Of a stretch of DNA of 58,724 nucleotides, positions 35,880-44,335 are shown in pieces. The translations under genes and the position numbers were made by a program. The notes beneath the pieces were generated by a model. The model saw nothing but the letters and a program-made list of their open reading frames with translations, had not been told where the DNA came from and did no database searches. Position 1 is the stretch's first letter. Every line of letters starts with the position of its first letter. Source of the stretch: Palleronia marisminoris. GTDB lineage: Bacteria; Pseudomonadota; Alphaproteobacteria; Rhodobacterales; Rhodobacteraceae. The stretch lies in assembly GCF_900172315.1 (NCBI RefSeq), contig NZ_FWFV01000014.1, positions 1 through 58,724 of the forward strand. The letters are read 5' to 3'.

Positions 35880-36194
35880 TCCGGCGTTCCCCGTTCCGCA
35901 TCACGCCTCCCGCATTCAGAATGCTAGCGTGCCGCAGAGCGCAATGACAGGATCGCTCGCAGGTCTCGGCGCCGGCCTGCCCGCGAACCGCCCGCGCGCC
36001 GAAACCAGTCGAGTCGGTTCAACCTGGAAAGCCTTTGACGTGTTCGGCGTCGGCGAGCACCACCGGGTCTCGGCTCGCTACACGGAGCGCGTCGCTGCAC
36101 TCGCAAAATCGGCTTGGCGGGCCTTGGTCGGTTTGGAGTCGGACCGCTCGTTCGCCGCGTGGCGCATGAGCGGTCGCAATGCGGGACGGAGCGG
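35880..36194. other. 315-bp region with a trace of an LLM oxidoreductase
   Basis: On the plus strand near 36030-36070 the translation reads AFDVFGVGEHHR, matching a conserved segment of LLM flavin oxidoreductases such as the gene at 26431. The match covers only about 12 residues with no other support nearby. The rest shows no recognised gene. Confidence 0.3.
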
Positions 36195-37088
36195 TCATCC
36201 GTTTTCGGCGAGTTTCATTGCCGCAAACTCGGCTATGCCTTCACTTTGCCCGTCACTGAAGCTCGCAACGGTGACCGGTTCTTCGAGATCGGGGAAATGA
36301 TAGACGGCGTTTACGCAGAACGGGCCGGCGCCAGAGTGCCCGATTGCGCGCCCGGCGACGCCCACGCGGCCGCTCATGAGGCCGAGGCCATAGCCATGGT
36401 CGATCCAAGGCCTTCCTTGGATCGCCCCGCCCAGAGGGTATCGGTGCAGCATTTCAGCGAGTGTTGCCGCCTTCAGCAGCCTGGATGTGAACAGCGCATG
36501 AAGCAGCCATGCTGCATCTGCGGCGGTCCCGATCAGGCACCCGTGGTAGACCCAACCCGGGTGATACTGCATGGCAGCCTGCCAATGGACCCGCGAGAAG
36601 TCTTCCCGGGTGGTGGCAAGCGCTATGCTGCGAAGTCCAAGCGGCTCACAGATCATGTCTTTGACGAGGCATGCGAAGGATCGATCCGCAACATCCTCCA
36701 CCCGTTCCCGCGCCAGCATGTAACCGACATTCGAGTAGGCCCAGCCTTGGCCCGGTGCGAACCTCCTTCCCTGGGCCATGGCCGCGCTCAGGAGGTCGTC
36801 GCGAGACCAAGGCTCCTCATCATTTCGCACGGCAGCATGATAATCACGAAGCGTGCCGTAATCTGGGAGTCCGGCGGTGTGGCTCAGAAGCTGGCGGAGT
36901 GTGAATGGCTGGCCCGCGATAGGCTCATCCAGATCAATCTTGCCCGCCTCAGCCAGCTTCAGGGCACAGATCGCGATGACCGTCTTCGTGAAGCTCCAGT
37001 AGGGAAAGATCGGCGCGCTATCGCCGGATGCCACTTCTGGAGCGTCACCGCAAATCCGGCAGGAAAAGATGGGTCGGCTTTGTGTCAT
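36195..37088 (-). CDS. Serine hydrolase of the beta-lactamase (class C) fold
   Basis: From the ATG at 37088 the protein has 297 residues. It carries the penicillin-binding motifs: the nucleophile motif SFTK near residue 32, the YSN triad in WAYSNVGYML near 118, and an HSG motif in IGHSGAGPF near 250. No signal peptide is seen at this start, so it may be cytoplasmic. Members of this family act as esterases, peptidases or amidases, and a resistance role should not be assumed. It lies 78 bp downstream of the LacI gene on the same strand and could be cotranscribed. Confidence 0.87.
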   Translation of the reverse strand: MTQSRPIFSCRICGDAPEVASGDSAPIFPYWSFTKTVIAICALKLAEAGKIDLDEPIAGQPFTLRQLLSHTAGLPDYGTLRDYHAAVRNDEEPWSRDDLLSAAMAQGRRFAPGQGWAYSNVGYMLARERVEDVADRSFACLVKDMICEPLGLRSIALATTREDFSRVHWQAAMQYHPGWVYHGCLIGTAADAAWLLHALFTSRLLKAATLAEMLHRYPLGGAIQGRPWIDHGYGLGLMSGRVGVAGRAIGHSGAGPFCVNAVYHFPDLEEPVTVASFSDGQSEGIAEFAAMKLAENG

Positions 37089-37166
37089 GGCCGATCGATA
37101 GCACGTGAAAGACCGGCATCTAAGGGCGCGAAGTGGCTGACGGACAGGCGTCAAAGCGAGGGTGGC

Positions 37167-38180
37167 CTATGCGGTGAGACTCGAACGCTCGATCAGCTTG
37201 CCATCGACGAGAACGTGCCGCGCATCGGTCCGGCCGTGGATGCGCGACAGCAGCAGGCGGGTACCCTCTGCGCCCTGGCGCGCTCCGTCGTGGTTGTAGG
37301 AAGCCAGATCGATCTGCGGCAGCGCGGCCGCCGGGCTGTCGTCGAAACCGACGACGGCAATCTCGGACGGGATGCGCCAGCCTTTGGCGCGGCCTTGGGA
37401 GACGAGATCGATGCCGTGCAGGTCGCTCCAGCAGATATAGGCCTCGGGCTGATCCGGCCGGGCGACCAGCGGCGCGATCGCTTCGCGCTTGTGCTGCTCG
37501 GACAGGCGATTGATCCGGATGTGCTCGGTCAGGCCCAGCGCCATCATCTCGGCGGTGTAGCCGACCTCGCGTTGATACGAGACATCGCTGTCATTGGAAC
37601 TGCGGTCGATGCTCACCATCTCGATCCGGCGGCGCCCGTCCCGGTGAACCCGGCGGACGATCTGACGCATCGCCTCGACATCGTTGCCGTTCACCGTGTC
37701 GAAGTCGGTGGAACCCGGTTCGTGATGGCCGACGACCACTGTCGGGATCTGCTTGGCGTACTTGGAAAGAAGCGCTCCCTTCAGGCGGGGCGCGACCAGG
37801 ATGATCCCATCCATCCTGAAGTCCAGCATCGAATCGATCAGCGACGTTTCGATCATCATATCGGCCCGTCCGACAGCCAGCATGCTCTTGTAGTTCGCCT
37901 GCGACAGCTCGTTCATGATGCCCGAGACGATGACAGGCAGGAACGGGTTCTCCATTTCGACCAGCAGGATACCCACTGTCTGCGTGCGCCCGCGCATGCT
38001 GCGTGCCGCCATGCTGGGCCGATAGCCCAGCCGCGAGATCGACGAGTCCACCTTCTTTCGCAGCTCGTCGCTGACGCCATAGGCGTTGCGCAGCACCTTC
38101 GAGACGGCCGAGACCGAGACGCCGGCATCCTGCGCGACGGTTCGTATCGTGACACGCTGGCTGGTCGTTCCGTCGTCCAC
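37167..38180 (-). CDS. LacI family transcriptional regulator
   Basis: The protein starts with GTG at 38180, which sits 5 bp behind a strong AGGAGGT site, and has 337 residues. An ATG 48 bp upstream lacks such a site. The DNA-binding domain (VTIRTVAQDAGVSVSAVSKVLRN) is followed by the hinge and a periplasmic-binding-protein-like domain (LLVEMENPFLPVIV, GFDDSPAAALPQID). It diverges from the ArsR-arabinofuranosidase-transport operon across about 470 bp. Control of that operon by an arabinose-derived ligand is a reasonable inference. A 12-bp imperfect palindrome lies 67 bp upstream of the start. Confidence 0.88.
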   Translation of the reverse strand: MDDGTTSQRVTIRTVAQDAGVSVSAVSKVLRNAYGVSDELRKKVDSSISRLGYRPSMAARSMRGRTQTVGILLVEMENPFLPVIVSGIMNELSQANYKSMLAVGRADMMIETSLIDSMLDFRMDGIILVAPRLKGALLSKYAKQIPTVVVGHHEPGSTDFDTVNGNDVEAMRQIVRRVHRDGRRRIEMVSIDRSSNDSDVSYQREVGYTAEMMALGLTEHIRINRLSEQHKREAIAPLVARPDQPEAYICWSDLHGIDLVSQGRAKGWRIPSEIAVVGFDDSPAAALPQIDLASYNHDGARQGAEGTRLLLSRIHGRTDARHVLVDGKLIERSSLTA

Positions 38181-38247
38181 GCGACCTCCTGTCTTCCGGC
38201 TCCGCCCGAGATAAAGCAATTCCCCCATGATCTGTATAAGGTTCTAC

Positions 38248-38259
38248 GTATAACGATAC
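38248..38259. promoter_or_regulatory. Imperfect palindrome GTATAACGATAC upstream of the LacI gene
   Basis: GTAT and ATAC flank an AACG centre. It resembles the GATACGTATC palindrome before the ArsR gene. It could be an operator for autoregulation by the LacI protein. Confidence 0.4.
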
Positions 38260-38439
38260 ACCAGGCGACCATCGGGAGGAAAGATGGATGTTTCGGCGAA
38301 ACGCGCTCCGGCGCGCGAACAGGTTTTCAGCACGGCCCGACCCGTGGCTCCGGCTTGCGATCCGGGCGAGGGCGGGCGAGCTTTGTCGAAACCACCTTCC
38401 AGGCGGACGGACGCCCGGTGCTGGGCCGCGGCGGCCGAG

Positions 38440-38575
38440 ATGAGGCTCTGAGCAGGCGAGGAGGTCGCCGTGATCGGCGGCGGCAACTCGGCCTGGCGGG
38501 CGGTGGTTCACCTGGCGTCGCATGTTCGCAAGGTGCGCATGTTCGTGTGCGGCCCCGCGCTGGCCCAGCCAGTTA
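38440..38575 (+). pseudogene. Thioredoxin reductase-like remnant
   Basis: The plus-strand translation reads GEEVAVIGGGNSAWRAVVHLASHVRKVRMFVCGPALA (in parts). The NADPH-binding segment of thioredoxin reductase-like flavoproteins normally reads GGGNSAGQAAVHLA with LVRG later. Only this Rossmann segment is preserved, followed by unrelated sequence. The fragment lies in the space between the LacI and ArsR genes. Confidence 0.55.
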
Positions 38576-38605
38576 TAGGCTTTGACCGCTGCGGCTCGCT
38601 GCGCT

Positions 38606-38622
38606 TATCACATCCTGTGATA
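38606..38622. promoter_or_regulatory. Perfect palindrome TATCACATCCTGTGATA before the ArsR-type gene
   Basis: Two 7-bp arms, TATCACA and TGTGATA, are separated by three bases. The site lies 27 bp before the start codon, where it would overlap the promoter or leader. It is a strong candidate operator. The cognate regulator (ArsR-type or LacI) is not determined. Confidence 0.55.
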
Positions 38623-38631
38623 CGTATCGGG
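38619..38631. promoter_or_regulatory. Motif GATACGTATCGGG before the ArsR-type gene
   Basis: It contains the perfect palindrome GATACGTATC. It overlaps the palindrome at 38606-38622 by four bases. Twelve of 13 bases match the motif at 39643-39655 before the arabinofuranosidase gene. Confidence 0.5.
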
Positions 38632-38649
38632 ATTGGGCGGAGAAGCGGA

Positions 38650-39579
38650 ATGAACGGCAAATTCATCGTCGTCGACCCGGAGAAGGACTTCGGGATCCTC
38701 AAGGCCCTCTCCTCGCCGACCCGCGTGAATATCCTGAAGCTCTTGCGCACCTCCGGCCCGACCAATGTCAACGTGATCGCCGAGAGGCTCGGCCTGCCTC
38801 AATCGTCCGTGTCCACCAACGTCCGCCTCCTCGAGGAAGCGGGGCTGGTCGAAACGGAGTCGCGAAATGCGCGGCGCGGCACGCAGAAACTGTGCCGCGC
38901 AATCTATGACGAGTTGATCGTGGTCTTCCGAGACGAGCAGGAAGCGACCGGCGACGACGTCATCGATGTCGCGATGCCTGTGGGCCTGTATTCTCATTGC
39001 GAAGTCAGGGCGCCTTGCGGCCTGTGTTCGCCCGAGGGTGTCGTCGGGTTGCTGGACGTCCCGTCATCGTTCCTCGAACCCGACCGCATGAAGGCCGCTC
39101 TGCTCTGGTTCACCAATGGCTTCGTCGAGTACCAGTTTCCGAACAATGCCAAGCTCGTCGGTTCGGAACTCGATGCCGTGGAGGTCTCGATGGAGCTCAG
39201 TTCCGAAGTCCCCGGCACCAGCCCGGACTGGCCATCGGACATCTCTGTTTCGATCAATGGTTGCCCGCTGGGCGCGTGGACCTCGCCCGGTGATTACGGC
39301 GACAAGCGCGGCCTCTATACGCCGAGATGGTGGGCGCTGAGGGGGTCGCAGTACGGGATGCTGAAGACCTGGTCCGTGACGCGGATGGGCAGCTTCGTGG
39401 ACGGTCTGCGGATTTCCGACGTGACGCTGGCCGACCTGGACCTCACGCAGCATCGGTCGATCCGGCTGCGAATCGAGGTGAAGGAAGAGGCCCGCCATCC
39501 GGGCGGCGTGAATATCTTCGGCCGTGGTTTCGGCAACTACGATCAGAACATCCTTCTTCGCCTGAGGAGGAGCGCCTAG
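38650..39579 (+). CDS. ArsR-type regulator with long C-terminal domain
   Basis: The 309-residue protein starts at 38650 behind a GGAGAAG site. Residues about 10-85 form an ArsR winged helix (LSSPTRVNILKLLRTSG and LGLPQSSVSTNVRLLEEAGLVE). Residues about 100-309 form a second domain containing clustered Cys and His (YSHCEVRAPCGLCS) and many Trp and Gly residues. Such two-domain ArsR proteins commonly accompany arabinofuranosidase and sugar-transport genes, and the C-terminal domain could sense a sugar or a metal. The regulator is the first gene of the transport locus. Palindromes lie just upstream and before the next gene. Confidence 0.85.
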   Translation: MNGKFIVVDPEKDFGILKALSSPTRVNILKLLRTSGPTNVNVIAERLGLPQSSVSTNVRLLEEAGLVETESRNARRGTQKLCRAIYDELIVVFRDEQEATGDDVIDVAMPVGLYSHCEVRAPCGLCSPEGVVGLLDVPSSFLEPDRMKAALLWFTNGFVEYQFPNNAKLVGSELDAVEVSMELSSEVPGTSPDWPSDISVSINGCPLGAWTSPGDYGDKRGLYTPRWWALRGSQYGMLKTWSVTRMGSFVDGLRISDVTLADLDLTQHRSIRLRIEVKEEARHPGGVNIFGRGFGNYDQNILLRLRRSA

Positions 39580-39642
39580 CCCGACCTCTTCGCGCAAGAG
39601 CCTTGACTGCATGGTGCCGTTCCGGCTTCAATTCGACAACGC

Positions 39643-39655
39643 GATACTTATCGGG
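39643..39655. promoter_or_regulatory. Motif GATACTTATCGGG before the arabinofuranosidase gene
   Basis: It differs at one base from the GATACGTATCGGG motif upstream of the ArsR-type gene. It lies 28 bp before the start codon. A shared operator for the two transcripts is inferred. Confidence 0.5.
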
Positions 39656-39683
39656 TTTTCGGATATACATTCGGGGGAGGGCT

Positions 39684-41213
39684 ATGAAGGCACGTGCCGC
39701 GATTCATCGAGACTTCCGCATCTCGCGCATCGACGACCGCCTCTATTCCGCCTTCATCGAGCATATGGGACGTGCGATCTATTCCGGGATCTACGAGCCC
39801 GGCCACCCACATGCCGACCACCGCGGGTTTCGGCAGGACGTTCTGGGGCTGGTGCGGGATCTCGACGTTCCGGCAATCCGCTATCCGGGCGGTAACTTCG
39901 TCTCGGCCTATGACTGGAAGGATGGTATCGGCCCCAAGACCGAGAGGCCGGTGCGTCTGGACCTTGCGTGGAGGTCGCGGGAGACCAACCAGGTCGGCAT
40001 CAACGAATTCGCCGAATGGGCCGGAGAAGCCGGAATCGAGATGATGCTGGCGGTCAACCTGGGCACCGGCACGTTGCAGGACGCACGCGAATTCATGGAG
40101 TACGTCAATCACCCGTCCGGCACCACGTGGTCCGACCTTCGCCGGTCGCACGGGGTGGAGCAGCCGTACGGCGTGAAGATGTGGTGCCTGGGTAACGAGA
40201 TGGACGGCCCATGGCAGATCGGGCACCGCACGGCCCGAGACTACGGACGCGTCGCGAACCAGACCGCGAAGGCGCTGAAGGCTCTCGATCCGTCGATCGA
40301 GACGATCGTGTGCGGGTCCTCCAACGACGAGATGCCGACCTACCCGGATTGGGAGCGCGAAGTTCTGGAGGAATGCTACGAGAACGTCGACTATATCTCT
40401 CTGCACAAGTACTTCGGCAACAACAGCCGGGACACCCTGAACTACTTCGGAAAGATCGAGCAGACCGGCCGCTACATCCAGGCGATCGCAGGGACGATCG
40501 ACCACGTGAAGGCGAAGAAGCGGGCGAAGAACGACATCTTCATCTGCTTCGACGAGTGGAACGTGTGGTATCACAGCCGCGCCGAAGACAAGGCCCGGGT
40601 GAAGGCGTGGGACTGGCCGGAGGCGCCATCCCTCCTCGAAGAGACCTACAACTTCGAGGATGCGCTGTTCGTCGCCGGGCTACTGAACGAGTTCATCCGT
40701 CGATCGGACCGGGTAAAGATCGCGTGTATCGCTCAGCTGGTGAACGTGATCGCGCCGATCCGCGCGGAACGTGGTGGACCGGCGTGGCGGCAGACGATCT
40801 ACTGGCCCTATCAGATGGCCAGCCTCTACGGCCGAGGAGACGCGCTGGCGGTGCAGGTGGATGCGCCCCGGTACGACTGCCGGGTCGCCGATGACGTCTC
40901 GTATCTCGACATCGCGGTGACGCACGATGCCGCGGCGGGGATGCTCACCATTTTCGCGCTGAACCGGCATCTGACCGAAGCAGCGGACCTCGACGTCGAG
41001 ATGGCAGGCTTCAACGCGCGCCGCGTGGCGCTGCATCGGGTGATGGAAGGACACGACTTGCAGGCTACGAATTCGGCCGAAGCCCCTGACCGCATCGCTC
41101 CTGCCGATGGCTCGGGCGCGGCACTGGACGACGGCCGCCTTCGCGCGCGGCTGGGACCGCTGTCATACCACGTGATCCGCCTTGAGCTGGAGGAGGTGGC
41201 AGGCAGCGGCTGA
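39684..41213 (+). CDS. Alpha-L-arabinofuranosidase, GH51
   Basis: The 509-residue protein lacks a signal peptide and is intracellular. The start ATG at 39684 follows a GGGGGAGG site. The (beta/alpha)8 barrel holds the acid/base Glu172 in CLGNEMDGPW and the nucleophile Glu291 in FDEWNVWYH, both in the order and spacing of GH51. RYPGGNFVSAYDWKDGIGP near residue 66 is also diagnostic. A small beta-sandwich domain completes the C terminus. The enzyme releases arabinofuranose from imported arabino-oligosaccharides. The ABC transporter genes follow within the same transcription direction. Confidence 0.95.
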   Translation: MKARAAIHRDFRISRIDDRLYSAFIEHMGRAIYSGIYEPGHPHADHRGFRQDVLGLVRDLDVPAIRYPGGNFVSAYDWKDGIGPKTERPVRLDLAWRSRETNQVGINEFAEWAGEAGIEMMLAVNLGTGTLQDAREFMEYVNHPSGTTWSDLRRSHGVEQPYGVKMWCLGNEMDGPWQIGHRTARDYGRVANQTAKALKALDPSIETIVCGSSNDEMPTYPDWEREVLEECYENVDYISLHKYFGNNSRDTLNYFGKIEQTGRYIQAIAGTIDHVKAKKRAKNDIFICFDEWNVWYHSRAEDKARVKAWDWPEAPSLLEETYNFEDALFVAGLLNEFIRRSDRVKIACIAQLVNVIAPIRAERGGPAWRQTIYWPYQMASLYGRGDALAVQVDAPRYDCRVADDVSYLDIAVTHDAAAGMLTIFALNRHLTEAADLDVEMAGFNARRVALHRVMEGHDLQATNSAEAPDRIAPADGSGAALDDGRLRARLGPLSYHVIRLELEEVAGSG

Positions 41214-41271
41214 CTGCGGCCGGGCCGGGAGGAAACGTGGCCCCGCCGTCATTGTAGCAAGGGAGGAAGAG

Positions 41272-42525
41272 ATGATTACCGCAATGAACCGTAGAATGGT
41301 GCTGAGAGGCGTGGCGCCCGCGCTAGCCTTTGCCGCCACCATCGCCGGCACGGCCGCCGCACAGGACGCGATCCGCGTCATCAGCCATCGGCAGCCGGCG
41401 CTCGAATACTACACCCAGCAGATGGTCGAGGCGCTGCCCGAGGGCAGGGTGACGACGGAGCTGATGCCGATCGACAAGGAACTGGAGCTGGCATCGATCA
41501 CCATGTCGTCGGAGTCGGACGCGATCGACGTGCTCTACCTGAACGACGCGTCGTTCCAGCGCTTCGCCGCCAACGGATGGCTGGAGCCGCTCGACGACCT
41601 GTGGGAGAAGTACAGGGAGGAGTACGACCTCGACGACTTCCCCCAATCGGTGATCGATTCCGTCACGTATGACGGCCACATCTACTCCATGCCGATCCTG
41701 ACCAACACCGAGCTGTTCTTCTACCGCAAGGACCTTCTGGAAGAGGCGGGCATCGAGCCGCCCGAGACGATGGAAGAGTACAAGGCGGCCGCGGCCGAAC
41801 TCGACAGTGCGCGGACGGCCGGAACGATCATGTCGCTCAAGCCCGTGGACGCGGCCTTGAACGAGGCGCACTGGTACATGAACTCGATCGGAGATGGCTG
41901 GTTCGACGAGGAATGGCGGCCGATCTTCAACAACGCCGCCGGCGTCGAGGCGATCACCAAGCTGAAGGAGATGACGGAGCACGCGCCCCGCGGCTTCACA
42001 TCTCACGCCAACGACGAATCCACGATCAACCTGCAGCAGGGGCTGGCGGCCATGGGCCTTCAGTGGTTCACCCGCGCTGCGGCGATGGACGATCCCGAAC
42101 AGTCCCGCGTGGTCGACCAGATCGACTGGGTCGCCCCTCCGGGCGGCGGTGCGCGCATCGCGAATGACGGCTTCGCGATTTCAAGGTTCTCGTCCGGCGA
42201 CAAGGAGGAAATGTTCCGCATGATGGCAGAGGCTGCCAGCCGGGAAAGCATGCGAGAAGGGGCGCAATACGCGATGCCGCCGCGCCTCTCGATCCTCGAA
42301 GATCCGGCGCTGGCCGAACAGTATCGCTGGTATCCTGCAGCCCGCGCCGCGCTTGAAGGCGGCAAGGCCTTCCCCGCGATGCCCGACTTCCTCGACGTGG
42401 GCGAGATCGTGACCCGCCACATCCTGCGCGCCGTCACCGGCGAGGCCGAGGTTCAGGCGGCGCTCGATCAGGCCGCTGCCGAGACCGAGGAGCTTCTCGC
42501 CTCGCGCGGCTACTACGACGAATGA
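41272..42525 (+). CDS. Sugar ABC transporter substrate-binding protein
   Basis: The 417-residue protein starts at 41272 behind a GGGAGGAAGA site. It has an export signal with a twin-Arg-like NRRMVLRG followed by a hydrophobic segment and TAAAQ as a likely cleavage site near residue 31. The mature part resembles the family 1 solute-binding proteins, with SMPILTNTELFFYRKDLLEEAGIEPPETMEEY as typical text (in parts). It is followed by two permease genes and an ATPase gene. The position after arabinofuranosidase suggests an arabino-oligosaccharide ligand. A stable RNA hairpin lies after the stop. Confidence 0.92.
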   Translation: MITAMNRRMVLRGVAPALAFAATIAGTAAAQDAIRVISHRQPALEYYTQQMVEALPEGRVTTELMPIDKELELASITMSSESDAIDVLYLNDASFQRFAANGWLEPLDDLWEKYREEYDLDDFPQSVIDSVTYDGHIYSMPILTNTELFFYRKDLLEEAGIEPPETMEEYKAAAAELDSARTAGTIMSLKPVDAALNEAHWYMNSIGDGWFDEEWRPIFNNAAGVEAITKLKEMTEHAPRGFTSHANDESTINLQQGLAAMGLQWFTRAAAMDDPEQSRVVDQIDWVAPPGGGARIANDGFAISRFSSGDKEEMFRMMAEAASRESMREGAQYAMPPRLSILEDPALAEQYRWYPAARAALEGGKAFPAMPDFLDVGEIVTRHILRAVTGEAEVQAALDQAAAETEELLASRGYYDE

Positions 42526-42530
42526 GCGTG

Positions 42531-42557
42531 GCGGCCCGCGGGCGTTCCGCGGGCCGC
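42531..42557 (+). other. Strong RNA hairpin between binding-protein and permease genes
   Basis: GCGGCCCGCGG and CCGCGGGCCGC form a perfect 11-bp stem with a GCGTT loop, 5 bp after the stop codon and 29 bp before the next start. There is no T run after it. Intergenic hairpins at this position in other sugar transport operons protect upstream mRNA and lower permease expression, so a similar role is likely here. Confidence 0.6.
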
Positions 42558-42585
42558 TCTCCGGTTCACACAAGGAGATCCGACA

Positions 42586-43461
42586 ATGGTACGCTGGCAG
42601 CGCGGCCTCTGGCTATTCTTCGTGCCGAGTTTCGGGTTGTTGGCCGTGGTCCTGCTGTGGCCGCTGGGCTACGCGATCTACCTGAGCTTCTTCGACTATT
42701 ACCTCGGCTCGAATGTGCGCAGCTTCATCGGGCTGGGCAATTACGTGGACCTGCTCACCGAACAGCGTCTGTGGCGATCGATGTGGACGACCATCGTGAT
42801 CGCCTTCGGCTCGGTCGGGCTGGAATTCGTCGTGGGGTTCGCATTGGCCCTGGCGCTTTACCGGCTGAACAGCAGTGCGCGGGTCTTCTCGGTCCTGCTG
42901 TTCCTGCCGCATATCGTGACCCCGGTCGTGGCGGCGCTTTTCCTGAAGTGGATGCTGGCTGCGAACTGGGGCTTCGTGGACGCCACGCTGCTGACCTTCG
43001 GCATCACGCCGCCCGACTGGTTGGGCGATCCGTTCTGGGCGAAGATCAGCGTCATCCTCGCCGATGCGTGGATCTTCACGCCGCTCATCATGATGGTGCT
43101 CTATGCGGGCCTCCAGGGACTGGATGAGTCCCTCATCGAGGCGGCGCAGATCGACGGCGCAAGCAATTGGCGGATCCTGCGTCACGTGATCATCCCGGCG
43201 CTGATCCCGGCGATCATCTTCACCATTTCGGTCCGGTTGATGGACGTCTTTCGCTTCTTCGACATCATCTACGTGCTGACCGGCGGCGGGCCCGGCACCG
43301 CGACCGAGACGATCACCATCTATACCTACCAGCTTGGCTTCCGGATGCTTCAGGTCGGCAAGGCCTCGGCGCTTGGCGTCATCACCCTGGTGATCGTCGC
43401 GGCACTTCTGCTGACCATCAACCGGCTTCTGAACAGCATCTACCGGGGAGGGGACCGATGA
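42586..43461 (+). CDS. Sugar ABC transporter permease, MalF type
   Basis: The 291-residue membrane protein has six predicted hydrophobic segments. The EAA-type cytoplasmic loop, EAAQIDGASNWRILRHVIIPAL (in parts), lies near residues 185-206 and contacts the ATPase. The N terminus begins with a short basic sequence and a membrane segment. It belongs to the binding-protein-dependent transport permease family. The stop overlaps the start of the second permease (ATGA), which indicates translational coupling. Confidence 0.93.
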   Translation: MVRWQRGLWLFFVPSFGLLAVVLLWPLGYAIYLSFFDYYLGSNVRSFIGLGNYVDLLTEQRLWRSMWTTIVIAFGSVGLEFVVGFALALALYRLNSSARVFSVLLFLPHIVTPVVAALFLKWMLAANWGFVDATLLTFGITPPDWLGDPFWAKISVILADAWIFTPLIMMVLYAGLQGLDESLIEAAQIDGASNWRILRHVIIPALIPAIIFTISVRLMDVFRFFDIIYVLTGGGPGTATETITIYTYQLGFRMLQVGKASALGVITLVIVAALLLTINRLLNSIYRGGDR

Positions 43462-44300
43462 CCGTCGCGGATTCACCGAAACGTCGTCAACGCGAGACCT
43501 ACCTGATCTTCATCGCCCTTTGCATCTTCACCTTCATCAATCTGATGCCGTTGATCTGGGCGGTTCTGACCTCGCTGAAGGACCCAAGGGACGCCTTCAC
43601 CATCCCGCCGACGATCATCTTCGAGCCGACGCTCGAGTATCACCGTCAGGTCTGGTTCGAGAACGACTTCTTTCGCTACCTGAAGAACAGCCTGATCGTG
43701 TCGGCGGGGACCGTCTTCATCTCGGTCCCTTTCGGGTGCCTTGCCGCCTATGCCCTGTCGCGCATCCCGCGCCGAAGCGCCGGCCCGATCCTGAGCGCGC
43801 TTTTCACCATCCGCATGTTTCCCCACATGCTGCTGGCGATCCCGTTCTTCGTGATGGGCACGTTTCTGAACCTGATCGACAGCTACGTTCTTTTGATCCT
43901 GGCCCTGGTGGCGATCAATCAGCCGTTCACGATCTGGCTCATGCACGGCTTCTTCCTCGAGATTCCGCGCGACCTGGACGAGGCGGCGGCTATCGACGGC
44001 TGCACGAGCTGGCAAGCCTTCCGCATCGTGATCCTGCCCTTGGCCCGCCCCGGCATGACCGTTGCGGCGTTGTTCAGCCTTCTTCTGTCCTACAACGAAT
44101 TCCTCTTCGCGCTGGTCCTGACCGGCACCGATACCAAGACGCTTCCCGTGGCCATTGCCTCCTTCGGGGGCGAGGACATCTCGGCCTGGTCGCTTTCTGC
44201 CGCGGGTGCGATCGGGATCATGTTGCCGATCGTGATCGTGATGCTGGTCCTGCAACGCCACCTCGTGCGCGGTCTGACGGCCGGGGCGGTCAAGGGATGA
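43458..44300 (+). CDS. Sugar ABC transporter permease, MalG type
   Basis: The 280-residue membrane protein pairs with the preceding permease. The EAA loop reads DEAAAIDGCTSWQAFRIVILPLARPG (in parts) near residue 180, and the C terminus contains FLFALVLTGTDTKTLPVAI. Six membrane segments are seen. The start at 43458 lies within the stop of the upstream gene. Together with the partner and the ATPase it should form the transmembrane pore. Confidence 0.93.
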   Translation: MTVADSPKRRQRETYLIFIALCIFTFINLMPLIWAVLTSLKDPRDAFTIPPTIIFEPTLEYHRQVWFENDFFRYLKNSLIVSAGTVFISVPFGCLAAYALSRIPRRSAGPILSALFTIRMFPHMLLAIPFFVMGTFLNLIDSYVLLILALVAINQPFTIWLMHGFFLEIPRDLDEAAAIDGCTSWQAFRIVILPLARPGMTVAALFSLLLSYNEFLFALVLTGTDTKTLPVAIASFGGEDISAWSLSAAGAIGIMLPIVIVMLVLQRHLVRGLTAGAVKG

Positions 44301-44335
44301 GCAGGCTGAACTCCAACGAGACGAAGGTGTAGGAC

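Noticed and set aside
36195-37088. Class C beta-lactamase resistance gene
   Set aside because: The SxxK and YSN motifs define the fold only. No clear signal peptide is present, and the context does not suggest resistance.
36114-38585. Very long open frame on the plus strand over the serine hydrolase and LacI genes
   Set aside because: It is antisense to two genes with clear motifs, and its translation is Arg/His/Asp-rich with no family pattern. Long antisense frames are common in GC-rich DNA.
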